Both the position numbers and the translations under genes were made by a program. A stretch of DNA of 64,000 bases, taken from assembly GCF_002105195.1 (NCBI RefSeq), contig NZ_MUHU01000009.1, positions 1-64,000 on the forward strand. The letters are read 5' to 3'. The stretch comes from Derxia lacustris. GTDB lineage: Bacteria; Pseudomonadota; Gammaproteobacteria; Burkholderiales; Burkholderiaceae_E. Every line of letters begins with the position of its first letter. The first letter of the stretch is position 1. Below are positions 55,754 to 64,000 of the stretch, in pieces. The notes below the pieces were generated by a model. It made no database searches. It was not told the DNA's origin and saw only the letters and a list, made by a program, of their open reading frames with translations.

Positions 55754-58132
55754 ATGTCTGCTGCCAGCCCCGTCATTGCGCCTGCTGCCACGCGCAATCC
55801 CCTTGCCGACGAGACCCTGGTGGCGGGCGGCGGCGGCGACAGCACGGTCCACGGCGGCGCCGGCGACGACCTGATCTACAGCGCCGGCTCGCCGGTTTAT
55901 CTCGACGGCGGGCGCGGCGACGACAGCCTGCTCGGCGGCCCGGGCGACGACTTCCTCGGCGACGGCGATGGCAACGACTGGCTCGACGGCGGCGCCGGCA
56001 ACGATGTCCTGTCGGTGCTCGGCTTTGGCGACATCACGGTGCGCGGCGGCGCTGGCAACGACAGCATCTCCGTCGTCGAATCCGGCCCCTACCGCCGCGA
56101 CCAGCCGGATCACGGCGCGGTGCAGGTTGGCGGCGGCGCCGGCGACGACCGCATCGATGTCTACCTGAGCAGTGCCGGCAACTACGCGGTGACCGCCAGC
56201 GGCGGCGCGGGCGCCGATCTGTACCGGCTCTCGCTCAACAACTGGTCGGAGGCACAGACCGAGCCGATCGGCAGCTTCGTCATCACCGATTTCGTTGGCG
56301 ACCGCATCGACGTGAGCGTGCTGCTCGACTGGGCCGACAGCCGCCATGGCGCCTGGCAGGGCGGCAATCCCTTCGATCCGGCGCTCGGCCTGTTGCGGCT
56401 GCGCGCCAGCGGCGCCGATACCGCGCTCCAGTTCGATGCCGACGGCAGCGCCGGCCCGCTCGGCTGGCAGACCGTCGTGACCTTTGCCGGCCTGACCCCG
56501 GCCAGCCTGCACGCGGCCAACTTTGTCGGCGGCTACGCGCCCGACGGCAGCGCGCCGCTGGCGCTGCTGCGCACCGGCAGCGGCCACGCCGACAGCCTGA
56601 TCGGCGGCGGCGCTGCCGACACGCTCGACGGCGGCCGCGGCGACGACAGCCTTGCCGGCGGCGGCGGCGCCGATCTGCTGCTGGGCGGCGCGGGCAGCGG
56701 CGCCGACAGCCTGCGCGGCGAGGCCGGCGCCGACACGCTCGATGGCGGCGCCGGTGCCGACACCCTCGACGGCGGCAGCGGCGCCGACTGGCTGCGCGGC
56801 GGTGCCGGCGCCGACAGCCTGAGCGGCGGCAGCGGCAGCGACCGGCTCGAAGGCGGCAGCGGCAGCGACCGGCTCGATTCGGCCGGCGGCGGCAGCGACA
56901 GCCTGCTCGGCGGCGCCGGCGACGACTGGCTCGACCTCCAGGCGCACGACGGCGCCCGGCTGGTGGCCGACGGCGGCGCCGGCGCCGATGTGCTGCTGCT
57001 GGGCATCGACGACGGCAGCGCCGACGGCACGCTGCTGGCGCGCGGCGGCAGCGGCAGCGACCTGTTCGTGCCGGGCCGTGCCGGCCATTGCACGGTCGCC
57101 GATTTCGCGGCCGGCGCTGGTGGCGACCGCATCGATGTGCGCTACCTCGTCGGCGATGCGGGCGCGAGCGATGGCGGCAATCCCTTCGCCGCCGGCATCG
57201 GCCTGCTGCGGCTGCTGCAACACGGCAACGACTGCCTGCTGCAATGGGACGAGGACGGCGCCGCCGGCAGCCAGTTCGGCTGGAAGACCGTGCTGCAACT
57301 GCGCGGCGTGGATGCGGCCGATCTGACCGGCGCCAATTTCGTCGGCGCCATCGCGCCCGACGGCAGCGCCGCGCCGGTGCTCGACCAGACCGGCGCTGCC
57401 GGCGCCGACAGCCTGCGCGGCGGCTATGCCGGCGACCTGCTGCGCGGCGGCGCCGGCAACGACAGCCTCGACGGCGATGCCGGCGCCGACCGGCTCGAAG
57501 GCGGCAGCGGCAACGATCGGCTCGACGGCGCGGCTGGCGCCGACACGCTGCTGGGCGGCGCCGGCGCCGACACGCTCGACGGTGGCAGCGGCAGCGACCG
57601 GCTCGACGGTGGCGCCGGCGACGACTGGCTCGACAGCTTTGCCAGCGGCGACCGCGACAGCCTGTTCGGCGGCAGCGGCCAGGACCGGTTCCGGATCTCG
57701 GCCGACAACGGCGCGCGGGTGCAGGCCAGCGGCGGCGCCGGCGACGACCGCTTCGAAGTGAGCCTGACCGGCAGCGCCGAAGCCGTGCTCAGCGGCGGCG
57801 CGGGCGCCGACCGGTTTGCGCCGCTCGGCGCCGGGCACACGCCGATGCAGCTGGTCATCGCCGACTTCGATCCCGGCCGCGACCGCTTTGATTACACGTC
57901 GCTGATGGCGTCGAGCGCGGCGCTGGGCTACTACGACGGCGGCGATCCGCTCAGCCCCGAGCAGGGCTTTCTGCGCTGGGTGCAGCGCGGCACTGCCAGC
58001 GTGGTGCAGTTCGATCCCGACGGCGCGGCCGGCGCCGGCTACGGCTGGATCGACTGCGCCACGCTGCTCGGCGTGGCGGCCGACGAGCTCGGCGTCAGCG
58101 ACTTCGAGCTGGCGCCGAGCCTTTACTGGTGA
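55754..58132 (+). CDS. RTX calcium-binding repeat protein with three serralysin-type C-terminal-like modules
   Basis: A 792-residue protein rich in GGxGxDxLx nonapeptides, which bind calcium and fold into parallel beta-rolls after type I secretion. RTX blocks at about residues 25-85, 275-410 and 545-690 alternate with a repeated non-RTX module. That module has a VxDFxxGxxxDRIDV start, then GGNPFxxxxGLLRL, LQxDxDGxAGxxxGWxTV and a closing APDGSA; the last copy ends the protein (VSDFELAPSLYW). These modules resemble the M10 serralysin C-terminal domain. No catalytic domain or signal peptide is seen. AAGGAA precedes the ATG. Its 3' end overlaps the convergent FetB-like gene by 38 bases. Likely secreted; no transporter genes nearby. 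Confidence 0.85.
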   Translation: MSAASPVIAPAATRNPLADETLVAGGGGDSTVHGGAGDDLIYSAGSPVYLDGGRGDDSLLGGPGDDFLGDGDGNDWLDGGAGNDVLSVLGFGDITVRGGAGNDSISVVESGPYRRDQPDHGAVQVGGGAGDDRIDVYLSSAGNYAVTASGGAGADLYRLSLNNWSEAQTEPIGSFVITDFVGDRIDVSVLLDWADSRHGAWQGGNPFDPALGLLRLRASGADTALQFDADGSAGPLGWQTVVTFAGLTPASLHAANFVGGYAPDGSAPLALLRTGSGHADSLIGGGAADTLDGGRGDDSLAGGGGADLLLGGAGSGADSLRGEAGADTLDGGAGADTLDGGSGADWLRGGAGADSLSGGSGSDRLEGGSGSDRLDSAGGGSDSLLGGAGDDWLDLQAHDGARLVADGGAGADVLLLGIDDGSADGTLLARGGSGSDLFVPGRAGHCTVADFAAGAGGDRIDVRYLVGDAGASDGGNPFAAGIGLLRLLQHGNDCLLQWDEDGAAGSQFGWKTVLQLRGVDAADLTGANFVGAIAPDGSAAPVLDQTGAAGADSLRGGYAGDLLRGGAGNDSLDGDAGADRLEGGSGNDRLDGAAGADTLLGGAGADTLDGGSGSDRLDGGAGDDWLDSFASGDRDSLFGGSGQDRFRISADNGARVQASGGAGDDRFEVSLTGSAEAVLSGGAGADRFAPLGAGHTPMQLVIADFDPGRDRFDYTSLMASSAALGYYDGGDPLSPEQGFLRWVQRGTASVVQFDPDGAAGAGYGWIDCATLLGVAADELGVSDFELAPSLYW

Positions 58133-58916
58133 CCAGCCGGTCCAGCCGCAGCCGGTCGCGGCTGTCGGTCAGGCGCCGCGCCGCCAGCGCGACCACGCCC
58201 ATCACGCCCAGGCCGGTCGCGGCCGCGAGCAGCAGCAGCACGAAGATCTGCGCCTTGGCCGCCTCGACCGGCGGCTGACCGGCCAGGATCTGGCCGCTCA
58301 TCATCCCCGGCAGCGTGATGAGCCCGGCCGCCGCCATCTGGTTGACGATGTGGGTCACGCCGCTGCGCATCACCTCGCGGCGCGCATCGCGCAACGCCTC
58401 GGCGCGGCTGGCGCCGAGCGCGAGCCGGGCCTCGATGGCGGCGCGCTCGCGCACGACCAGCGTGGTGAAGCCGTCGAGCGCGATGCCCACCCCATTCATC
58501 ACCGTGCCGAGCGCAATGCCGGCCAGCGGAATCACCACCTGCGGCGCCCACCACGGCGCGGCATCCAGCGTGGCCAGCGCCGGCAGCACCGTGACCAGCG
58601 TGGCCAGCACCGCCACCATGCCGCCGAGCGTGCGTCCGCCCAGACCCGCCAGCCGCCGCCGCTGGCGCGCATCGATCTCGCGCGTGGCGGCGAGGAACAT
58701 CACCGCCAGCAGCCCGGCCACCAGCCACGGCGATGCCGAGCCGAAGGCCACCGCCAGCACCAGCCCCACCAGCAGCAGCTGCACCACGCAACGCGCCGCG
58801 CCGATCAGCAGCGCGCGGCCGATGCCCAGGCCCAGCGCCGCCGACAGCAGCGCATCGGCCACGACCAGCGCGGCGGCAAAGGCCAGCCCCTGCGTGCCCA
58901 CCGAGGTCGGATTCAT
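58095..58916 (-). CDS. fetB: FetB/YbbM-type ABC exporter permease
   Basis: A 273-residue membrane protein of the UPF0014/FetB family with about seven helices. Examples are LAFAAALVVADALLSAALGL, LLLVGLVLAVAFGSASPWLV and PQVVIPLAGIALGTVMNGVG. The family signature around LPGMMSGQILAGQPPVEAAK is present near residue 215. With the ATPase FetA it forms an exporter linked to iron and oxidative-stress resistance in E. coli. The start is the ATG overlapping the fetA stop by 4 bases. Its last 38 bases overlap the convergent RTX gene. Confidence 0.9.
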   Translation of the reverse strand: MNPTSVGTQGLAFAAALVVADALLSAALGLGIGRALLIGAARCVVQLLLVGLVLAVAFGSASPWLVAGLLAVMFLAATREIDARQRRRLAGLGGRTLGGMVAVLATLVTVLPALATLDAAPWWAPQVVIPLAGIALGTVMNGVGIALDGFTTLVVRERAAIEARLALGASRAEALRDARREVMRSGVTHIVNQMAAAGLITLPGMMSGQILAGQPPVEAAKAQIFVLLLLAAATGLGVMGVVALAARRLTDSRDRLRLDRLVTSKGSAPARSR

Positions 58917-59500
58917 GCGGCCAGGCGTCCGTCGCAAAGCCGCAGCCGGCGGCTGGCCAGGCGTGCGGCCTGGGCATCGTCATGCGACACCAGCAGCAGC
59001 GCCACGCCGGCCGCGCATTGCGCGCGCAACAGCGCTTCGACGCGCGCGACGTTGTCGGCGTCGAGAGCCGACGTGGGTTCGTCGAGCAGCAGCACGCGCA
59101 CGCCGGGCCCGAGCGCGCGCAGCAGCGCCAGCCGCTGGCGCTCGCCGGTGGACAGCCGCGCGACCGGCCATTGCGCGGCCTCGGGCGGCAGGGCCAGCGC
59201 CGGCAGCAGCGTGGCGAAGTCCGCGTCGGGCGCGAAATGCTCGGCCACGCTGTCGCGCCACCAGCCCGATTCGGCCGCCACGTAGCGCACCCGGGCGCGC
59301 CATTCGGTGGCGGGCATGGCGCTGCATGCGCGGCCGTCGAGCGCCATGTCGCCGGTGTGCGGATCGAGGTCGGCAATCATGCGCAGCAGCAGCGACTTGC
59401 CGGCGCCCGACGGCCCGGCGAGCGCCACGCATTCGCCGGCGTGCACGACGAGATCGATCGGGCCGACATGCAGCCGGGCGAGGGCGGAGAGCTGGAGCAT
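58913..59500 (-). CDS. fetA: FetA/YbbL-type ABC transporter ATPase
   Basis: A 195-residue ABC ATPase, short as FetA proteins are. Walker A is GPSGAGKS (about residues 29-36), the Q-loop region is near RYVAAESGWWRD, the signature is LSTGERQRLALLRAL, Walker B is VLLLDEPTSALD, and the H-loop is LLVSHDD. It energises the permease coded immediately downstream, with an ATGA overlap. The pair is on the minus strand and ends against the RTX gene. Confidence 0.9.
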   Translation of the reverse strand: MLQLSALARLHVGPIDLVVHAGECVALAGPSGAGKSLLLRMIADLDPHTGDMALDGRACSAMPATEWRARVRYVAAESGWWRDSVAEHFAPDADFATLLPALALPPEAAQWPVARLSTGERQRLALLRALGPGVRVLLLDEPTSALDADNVARVEALLRAQCAAGVALLLVSHDDAQAARLASRRLRLCDGRLAA

Positions 59501-59574
59501 CGGGTCGGGCGGTGCGCGTGGCTGGGGCCGCGATCGTACTCAGGCGCTGGCGTTCGGGCTCCGGGCCCGGGCGT

Positions 59575-60897
59575 TCAGCCCGCCGCCACGCCGCGCATGA
59601 AGCGATCCGCCTGGCGCCGCACGCCGGCCGAGATGCTGTCCCAGATGCGCGCCGGAAAATCCGCCGGCAGCGTCGCCTCCACAGCCGCGAGCGCCGGCCC
59701 GGTCTGCGCGACCAACCCGAGCATCGCTTCCCACACCGGCAGGCCGCCGTGCTTCATCGCGAGGCCGTGCCAGTGCCGCGCCTCGATGCCGGCGAGCAGG
59801 TAGTGCGCGTTCTTCGAGCGCAGCGCCATTGCCAGCCCGGCCTTCTGCCAGCGGAACTGGCTCGGGCCGGGGCCGAAGTAGGGCCACATCGAGATCACGT
59901 CGTAGAGCGGCGTCATGCCGTAGCCGTCGCCGGCCGCGAGGAAGATCGAGTAGTTCTTGGCATGGCCGTCGGTCGCGGCGAGCAGCCAGAACGCGAGCTG
60001 CGCGAGCTGGAACGCGAGCCGGTCGGTCGTGGCGCTGCTGCTGCCGGCCAGCAGTTGCAGGCAGCGCGCCATGCCGGGGCCGCCGTCCTGCTCGTACTTG
60101 CGGCCGGGCGGCACGCCGAGCGCCTGGCAGAAGTCTTCCTGCGGCAGCCGCGCGATCCAGCGGCCGTCGTCGGCAAAGGCGCGGTCGAAGCGCTCGACCA
60201 CCAGCGCCGGCTGATCGTCGAAGCGCGCCATCGCGGTCTGGGCCATCGGCAGGCCGAGCGCGCGGACGATCTGCGCGCAGAGCCATTCGTTTGGCACCGA
60301 GTCGGACAAATCCACGCGCCGCGCGCCGCCGACCAGGCCGAGCGGCAGCTTGAGGATGTGCGTGGTGGGCGTGGCGCCGCGCGCTCGGTGCCAGCGGTCG
60401 CCGAGGCGGAGCAGGGCGGTCTTTTCCTGCGCGCCGGCGAGGGAAATGCGGAACGGCTCGGCAGCGTCGCGCGCGTCGGGGCCGAGGTCAGCGGGCACGG
60501 CGCGCAGCAGTTCGGCCACCTGCGCGTCGGTCAGCGGCTCGGCGTCGATGCGGTCCCAGCCCTCGGGCGCGAGGCCGTCGGGCAGCAGCTGCACCGCGCC
60601 GACGCAGTCGCGGCCGATGGCGCCGAGCAGCTCGAAGGCATCGGCCGTGCCGAGCCGGAACCGCCGCGCGACGCGGGCGCGGATGGCGTCGTTGTCGGGC
60701 AGCAGGTTGTCGAAGAAATGGGCGACGACCTCGCCGCGCACCTCGCGCGACGGCGTGATGGGCAGCGACAGCGACAAGGCGCGGCGGCGCGGCGAGGCGA
60801 GCCAGCGCTCGTCGTAGACCAAGGCGTGCGCGCCGCGCGCGACGGTCCAGCGGCCGACCGGCTCGCCGTTCATCCACACGTTGAGGGCGGCGCTCAC
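59575..60897 (-). CDS. hipA: HipA-type Ser/Thr kinase toxin
   Basis: A 440-residue HipA-family kinase, the same length as E. coli HipA. The autophosphorylated Ser (150 in E. coli) corresponds to S152 in ISLAGAQEKT. The ATP-binding Lys is K183 (THILKLPLG). The catalytic Asp and following Asn are D310 and N315 in ATDGHAKNYSIF, and the metal-binding Asp is D333 in PLYDV. All key residues are kept, so it should be active. E. coli HipA phosphorylates glutamyl-tRNA synthetase and drives persistence. It overlaps the hipB-like antitoxin stop by 4 bases. Target here is unknown. Confidence 0.9.
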   Translation of the reverse strand: MSAALNVWMNGEPVGRWTVARGAHALVYDERWLASPRRRALSLSLPITPSREVRGEVVAHFFDNLLPDNDAIRARVARRFRLGTADAFELLGAIGRDCVGAVQLLPDGLAPEGWDRIDAEPLTDAQVAELLRAVPADLGPDARDAAEPFRISLAGAQEKTALLRLGDRWHRARGATPTTHILKLPLGLVGGARRVDLSDSVPNEWLCAQIVRALGLPMAQTAMARFDDQPALVVERFDRAFADDGRWIARLPQEDFCQALGVPPGRKYEQDGGPGMARCLQLLAGSSSATTDRLAFQLAQLAFWLLAATDGHAKNYSIFLAAGDGYGMTPLYDVISMWPYFGPGPSQFRWQKAGLAMALRSKNAHYLLAGIEARHWHGLAMKHGGLPVWEAMLGLVAQTGPALAAVEATLPADFPARIWDSISAGVRRQADRFMRGVAAG

Positions 60898-61346
60898 CAG
60901 CTGCCCTTGCGTGGCGCGATGACGACCGGGCGGGCGGTGGCGGCCGGGGCGGCGGGGGTTGCGGCAGCAGCGTCGGTCGGGCTGGAGCCTGCATCGCCGC
61001 CAGACCGGGCTTGCACGGACGGCGGCGCCGCGTCGGCATAAGCGGGCGATGCAGGTTCGGCCACAACTGCCGTCGGCGCGGCGGCCGGTGCAAGGCTGGT
61101 GGCACCGGCCGCGCCCGGCACTGGATCGACCGCGCCGTCGCGCAGCACCAGCGCGGCATCGAGCGCGGCCAGCAGCCGCAGCAGCTGCTCCACGCTCACC
61201 ACGCCCGGATCGGCCTCGATCTCGGCAATGCGCGCCTGCCCCAGGCCCAGCCGCGCGCCCAGCTGCGCCTGGGTGATGCCGGCCTGCTTGCGCAGCGCGC
61301 GGATGTGCGGCCGGAGCTGATCGGCAAGACGAATGACGTAATCCAT
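60894..61346 (-). CDS. hipB: HipB-type antitoxin, HTH Xre family
   Basis: A 150-residue helix-turn-helix protein. Residues 5-70 form the Xre/HipB domain: LADQLRPHIRALRKQAGITQ, then QLGARLGLGQARIAEIEADP and VSVEQLLRLLAALDAALVL. The remaining 75 residues are Ala/Pro-rich, low-complexity and end in APRKGSW. E. coli HipB is only 88 residues with a short C-terminal tail, so this tail is unusually long. It should bind HipA and repress its own operon. The gene precedes hipA with an ATGA overlap. Confidence 0.88.
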   Translation of the reverse strand: MDYVIRLADQLRPHIRALRKQAGITQAQLGARLGLGQARIAEIEADPGVVSVEQLLRLLAALDAALVLRDGAVDPVPGAAGATSLAPAAAPTAVVAEPASPAYADAAPPSVQARSGGDAGSSPTDAAAATPAAPAATARPVVIAPRKGSW

Positions 61347-61432
61347 GGCGCTGCCCGGTGAAGTGGCGTTGGCAGCAATTTATCGGTCAAGGCCGATCTA
61401 TGCAAATTATCGCTTCAAGCAGATATTGCCAG

Positions 61433-64000
61433 CTAGGCGCGCTGGCGAATGCGCCGCGCCTCGTCCTCGGCCGCCGCTGCCGCGCTGCGTTCGCCGAGCG
61501 CGCGCCGGGCATCGGCCAGGGCGGCGAGCGCTTCGGCCAGCGCCGGACTGCGCCGGTTGTCGACCAGCGCCCGCCAGCGCGCCACCGCCTGTTCCAGCAC
61601 CGGCTGCGCTTCGGCGGCGCGCTGCTGGCGCAGCAATGCCTGACCCAGCACCAGCGTGGCGCGCGCCTCATGGTCGCGCTCGAAGTCGGCGGTGCTGCCG
61701 GCGCCGATGACGGCCAGCGTCTGGCGCGCCTGCGCCTCGGCGGCGGGCGCATTGCCGGCGGCGAGCGCGAGCCAGGCGGATTCGGCCTGCTCGCGCACTG
61801 GCTCGCTGGCGGCGGGGACGGCGGGCAGCTTCTGCGCCGCGCGCGCGGCCTGGAAGTCGGCCAGCGCCTGCGCCGCGCGGCCGCTCGCCACCTGCCAGCG
61901 GCGCCGTGCCGGGTCGACATGCGTGGTCGGCATGCGGCCCTCCTCGGCCTTGACGATGGCATCGGCGCGCGCGATGGCGGCCTGCGCCTCGTCGAGCCGG
62001 CCCAGCTCGACCAGCGCCCGCGCGCGAAAGCCCAGCAGCGGCACTTCCAGCTCGGGCGCCGATTCGAGCCTGGCTGCCATCGCCTGCGCCTCGTCGAGCG
62101 CCGCCAGCCCGTCGCGCACCCGGCCGTAGGCGACCAGCGCGCGGCCGTGCGCGGCGGGCTGCATCGCCGCCTGCGCGCCAAAGCTCGCGCCCTTTTCCTG
62201 GGTCCAGTCGCGCGCCCATTCGCGGGCCCAGGCGTGCGCCGGCGCGATGACCTCGATGCTTTCGCGGAAGCGCCCGGTGTCGTAGAGGAAGTTGGCCAGC
62301 TGCATCTCGGTGAAGTGCAGCGTCATCGGGTCGTCGTGGCGCTCGCGTTCGAGCGCGAGGCCGCGCCGCAGGTTGACCAGTGCGTCGGCCGGGGCGCCGA
62401 GCGCGCGCTGCGCATTGCCGAGCGAGCCGTACAGAAACGGCAGCGACGACGCGCCGTGCTGCGGATAGGCCTCGGCCAGCGCGATGGCGCGCGCGAAGGC
62501 GGCGCGCGCGGTCTCGTTGTCGCCGACGTAGTAGGCGTTGTCGCCCTCGATATGGAGCGCGTCGATCAGGTCGGGGTTGGGGCCGTCGCGTTCGGCCAGC
62601 GCCACCGCGCGCCGGGCCGCGGCCAGCCCGTGCTCGGGGTCCATGCGGCGGTCGAGCGAGGCCTGCATCAGCTCGATCCGCATGCGCGCCCGCGAGTCGT
62701 CGTCATGGCGCGCGTCGAGGATGGCGGCGCCGTCGCGCAGCAGCGCCTGGGCCTCGTCGCGGCGTTCGAGGCTGGTGAGGGCGTGGGCCATGTCGGCCAT
62801 CGCGAGCACGGTTTCCTCGCTGGTCGGGCCGGTGCTGGCGCGCGCCAGTTCGAGCCGCCTGGTCTGCATGGCGAGCTGCTTGTCGGTCAGCACCATGTCC
62901 TCGTACATCGCGGCCATCACGGTCAGCAGCCGCAGGCGCGCGGCCGGCGCGTGCTGCAACTCGCTGTCGATGCGCTCGGCGCCGCGGTCGAGCAGCTGGG
63001 CGGCGGTGGTGGCGCGCCCTTGCGTCGGATCGGCCTGGCCGCCGGTGTTGGCGCTGAACACGCTTTCGATGAAGCCCTGGACCGCGCGCGCCGTCTCCGC
63101 CTCGGCCTGGGCGCGCCCGGCCTGGAGCCGCGCCTCATGCGCCTGCCACAGCGCGGCCGAGGCGCCGCCGACGAGGGCGATCAGCGCCACCGCGCCCGCG
63201 CCCACCTGCACGCGGTAGCGCCGCACGAAGCTCGCCGCGCGATAGCCGAGGCTGTCGGGCCGGGCCTCGACCGGCTCGCCGGCCAGATGCCGCCGCAGAT
63301 CGTGCGCAAACGCTTCCATCGTCGGATAGCGCTCGGCCGGCGACTTCTTGAGCGCCTTGTTGAGGATGGAATCGAGATCGCCGCGCAACTGGCGCGCGAG
63401 CCGCGCATCGGCCACCGACGCGCTCGCCAGCGGCGGCTCGACCGAGGCGATGGCGTCCTCCAGCTGGGCCGCGCTGGCGCGCTTGAGCCGGTAGGGCCGG
63501 GCGCCGGTGAGCAGCTCGAAGGCCACCACCGCCATGCTGTAGATGTCGGTCGCGGTGGCCAGCGGTTCGCCGCGGATCTGCTCGGGGCTGGCGTAGTCGA
63601 GCGTGAGCGCGCGGCCGGCGAGCTGGGTCAGCGCGGTCTCGGGCGTCAGCTCGCCTTCCAGCAGCTTGGCGATGCCGAAGTCGAGCAGCCGCACCTGGCC
63701 GTCGCGGGTCACCAGGATGTTGCCGGGCTTGAGATCGCGGTGAACCACCAGCCGGGCGTGTGCATGCGCGACCGCCGCCATCGCCTGCAGCAGCAGCCCG
63801 ATGCGCTCGCGCAGGCCGAGCGCGCGCTCGCGGCACCAGGCGTCGAGCGGCTCGCCGGCCACGTATTCCATCGCCAGGAAGGGCCGGCCGAGCGCATCGA
63901 CGCCGGCGTCGTAAAGCCGCGCGATGTGCTCATGCTCCAGCGACGCGAGGATGTCGCGCTCGCGCGCCATGCGCTCGGCCAGCGCATCGCCCCAGGCCTG
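61433..64000 (-). CDS. Ser/Thr protein kinase with TPR region (5' end beyond the window)
   Basis: A partial gene of 855 codons; the reading frame stays open to the window edge, so the glycine-rich ATP loop and the Lys of the N-lobe lie outside. Visible kinase motifs are VVHRDLKPGNIL (catalytic loop, near residue 87 of the visible part), LLDFGIAKL (DFG), and an APE-like YASPEQIRGE. After the kinase domain comes a membrane helix (VGAGAVALIALVGGASAALW) and then about 550 residues of helical, Ala/Arg/Leu-rich repeats of TPR type. Such PknB-like membrane kinases with a periplasmic or extracytoplasmic TPR part sense signals in Burkholderiales and relatives. The first in-window ATG is internal, not the start. 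Confidence 0.85.
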   Translation of the reverse strand, partial: QAWGDALAERMARERDILASLEHEHIARLYDAGVDALGRPFLAMEYVAGEPLDAWCRERALGLRERIGLLLQAMAAVAHAHARLVVHRDLKPGNILVTRDGQVRLLDFGIAKLLEGELTPETALTQLAGRALTLDYASPEQIRGEPLATATDIYSMAVVAFELLTGARPYRLKRASAAQLEDAIASVEPPLASASVADARLARQLRGDLDSILNKALKKSPAERYPTMEAFAHDLRRHLAGEPVEARPDSLGYRAASFVRRYRVQVGAGAVALIALVGGASAALWQAHEARLQAGRAQAEAETARAVQGFIESVFSANTGGQADPTQGRATTAAQLLDRGAERIDSELQHAPAARLRLLTVMAAMYEDMVLTDKQLAMQTRRLELARASTGPTSEETVLAMADMAHALTSLERRDEAQALLRDGAAILDARHDDDSRARMRIELMQASLDRRMDPEHGLAAARRAVALAERDGPNPDLIDALHIEGDNAYYVGDNETARAAFARAIALAEAYPQHGASSLPFLYGSLGNAQRALGAPADALVNLRRGLALERERHDDPMTLHFTEMQLANFLYDTGRFRESIEVIAPAHAWAREWARDWTQEKGASFGAQAAMQPAAHGRALVAYGRVRDGLAALDEAQAMAARLESAPELEVPLLGFRARALVELGRLDEAQAAIARADAIVKAEEGRMPTTHVDPARRRWQVASGRAAQALADFQAARAAQKLPAVPAASEPVREQAESAWLALAAGNAPAAEAQARQTLAVIGAGSTADFERDHEARATLVLGQALLRQQRAAEAQPVLEQAVARWRALVDNRRSPALAEALAALADARRALGERSAAAAAEDEARRIRQRA

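Noticed and set aside
58913..59500. FetA-like ATPase as the missing SsuB
   Set aside because: Its motifs, length and overlap with the FetB permease place it in the FetAB exporter, not in a sulfonate importer.

Overview
The window carries a complete rRNA operon followed by about 58 kb of mostly very GC-rich, tightly packed chromosomal genes. The 16S/23S sequences, the 16S-Ile-Ala-23S-5S order and the codon bias suggest a betaproteobacterium, most likely of the order Burkholderiales (Alcaligenaceae/Derxia-like or similar). This is a reading by eye, not a database match.

Layout. 1-5.6 kb: rrn operon with promoter, two boxA antiterminators, processing stems, tRNA-Ile, tRNA-Ala, 23S, 5S and terminator. 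5.7-12.4 kb: organosulfur arm 1. A sulfonate-type binding protein faces an operon of flavin monooxygenase, TonB-dependent receptor, TauD/AtsK-like dioxygenase and peroxiredoxin-like protein. 12.5-14.4 kb: AT-richer hypothetical membrane proteins and a gene remnant. 14.4-17.2 kb: arm 2, two more DszA/NtaA-type monooxygenases next to a REPIN-like inverted hairpin pair. 17.5-21.5 kb: a TetR-controlled four-gene operon (SDR, alpha/beta hydrolase, SCP2-like protein, MDR reductase). 21.6-24.3 kb: HAD phosphatase and S9 peptidase. 24.6-36.2 kb: a 3466-residue RTX protein with two kinds of long tandem repeat, and a membrane/coiled-coil partner. 36.2-55.6 kb: arm 3 and core of the organosulfur island. 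It starts with an asfAB-like ferredoxin/flavoprotein pair co-transcribed with a four-domain rhodanese and a Gln-type thiol dioxygenase. A LysR regulator, two binding proteins, a tripartite tricarboxylate-type transporter, ssuA/ssuC-like genes, a DszC/SfnB-like flavoprotein, an SsuD-like monooxygenase, a 2-hydroxyacid dehydrogenase, a class II aldolase and tonB-exbB-exbD follow. 55.7-64 kb: a second RTX protein, FetAB-like exporter, HipBA toxin-antitoxin and a Ser/Thr kinase-TPR protein cut by the window end.

How the genes may work together: outer-membrane uptake (TonB receptor plus TonB-ExbBD), periplasmic capture (four aromatic/alkyl-sulfonate-type binding proteins plus TctC), inner-membrane import (SsuC-like permease, TctAB), then oxygenolytic desulfurisation by several FMN monooxygenases, a 2-oxoglutarate dioxygenase and a DszC-like enzyme, with thiol/persulfide handling by the dioxygenase-rhodanese-AsfAB operon. 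A shared AT-rich motif before three separate transcription units suggests one sulfur-starvation regulator. No SsuB ATPase and no type I secretion genes are visible. Most interesting are the thiol dioxygenase-tetrarhodanese-flavoprotein-ferredoxin operon and the architecture of the giant RTX protein.
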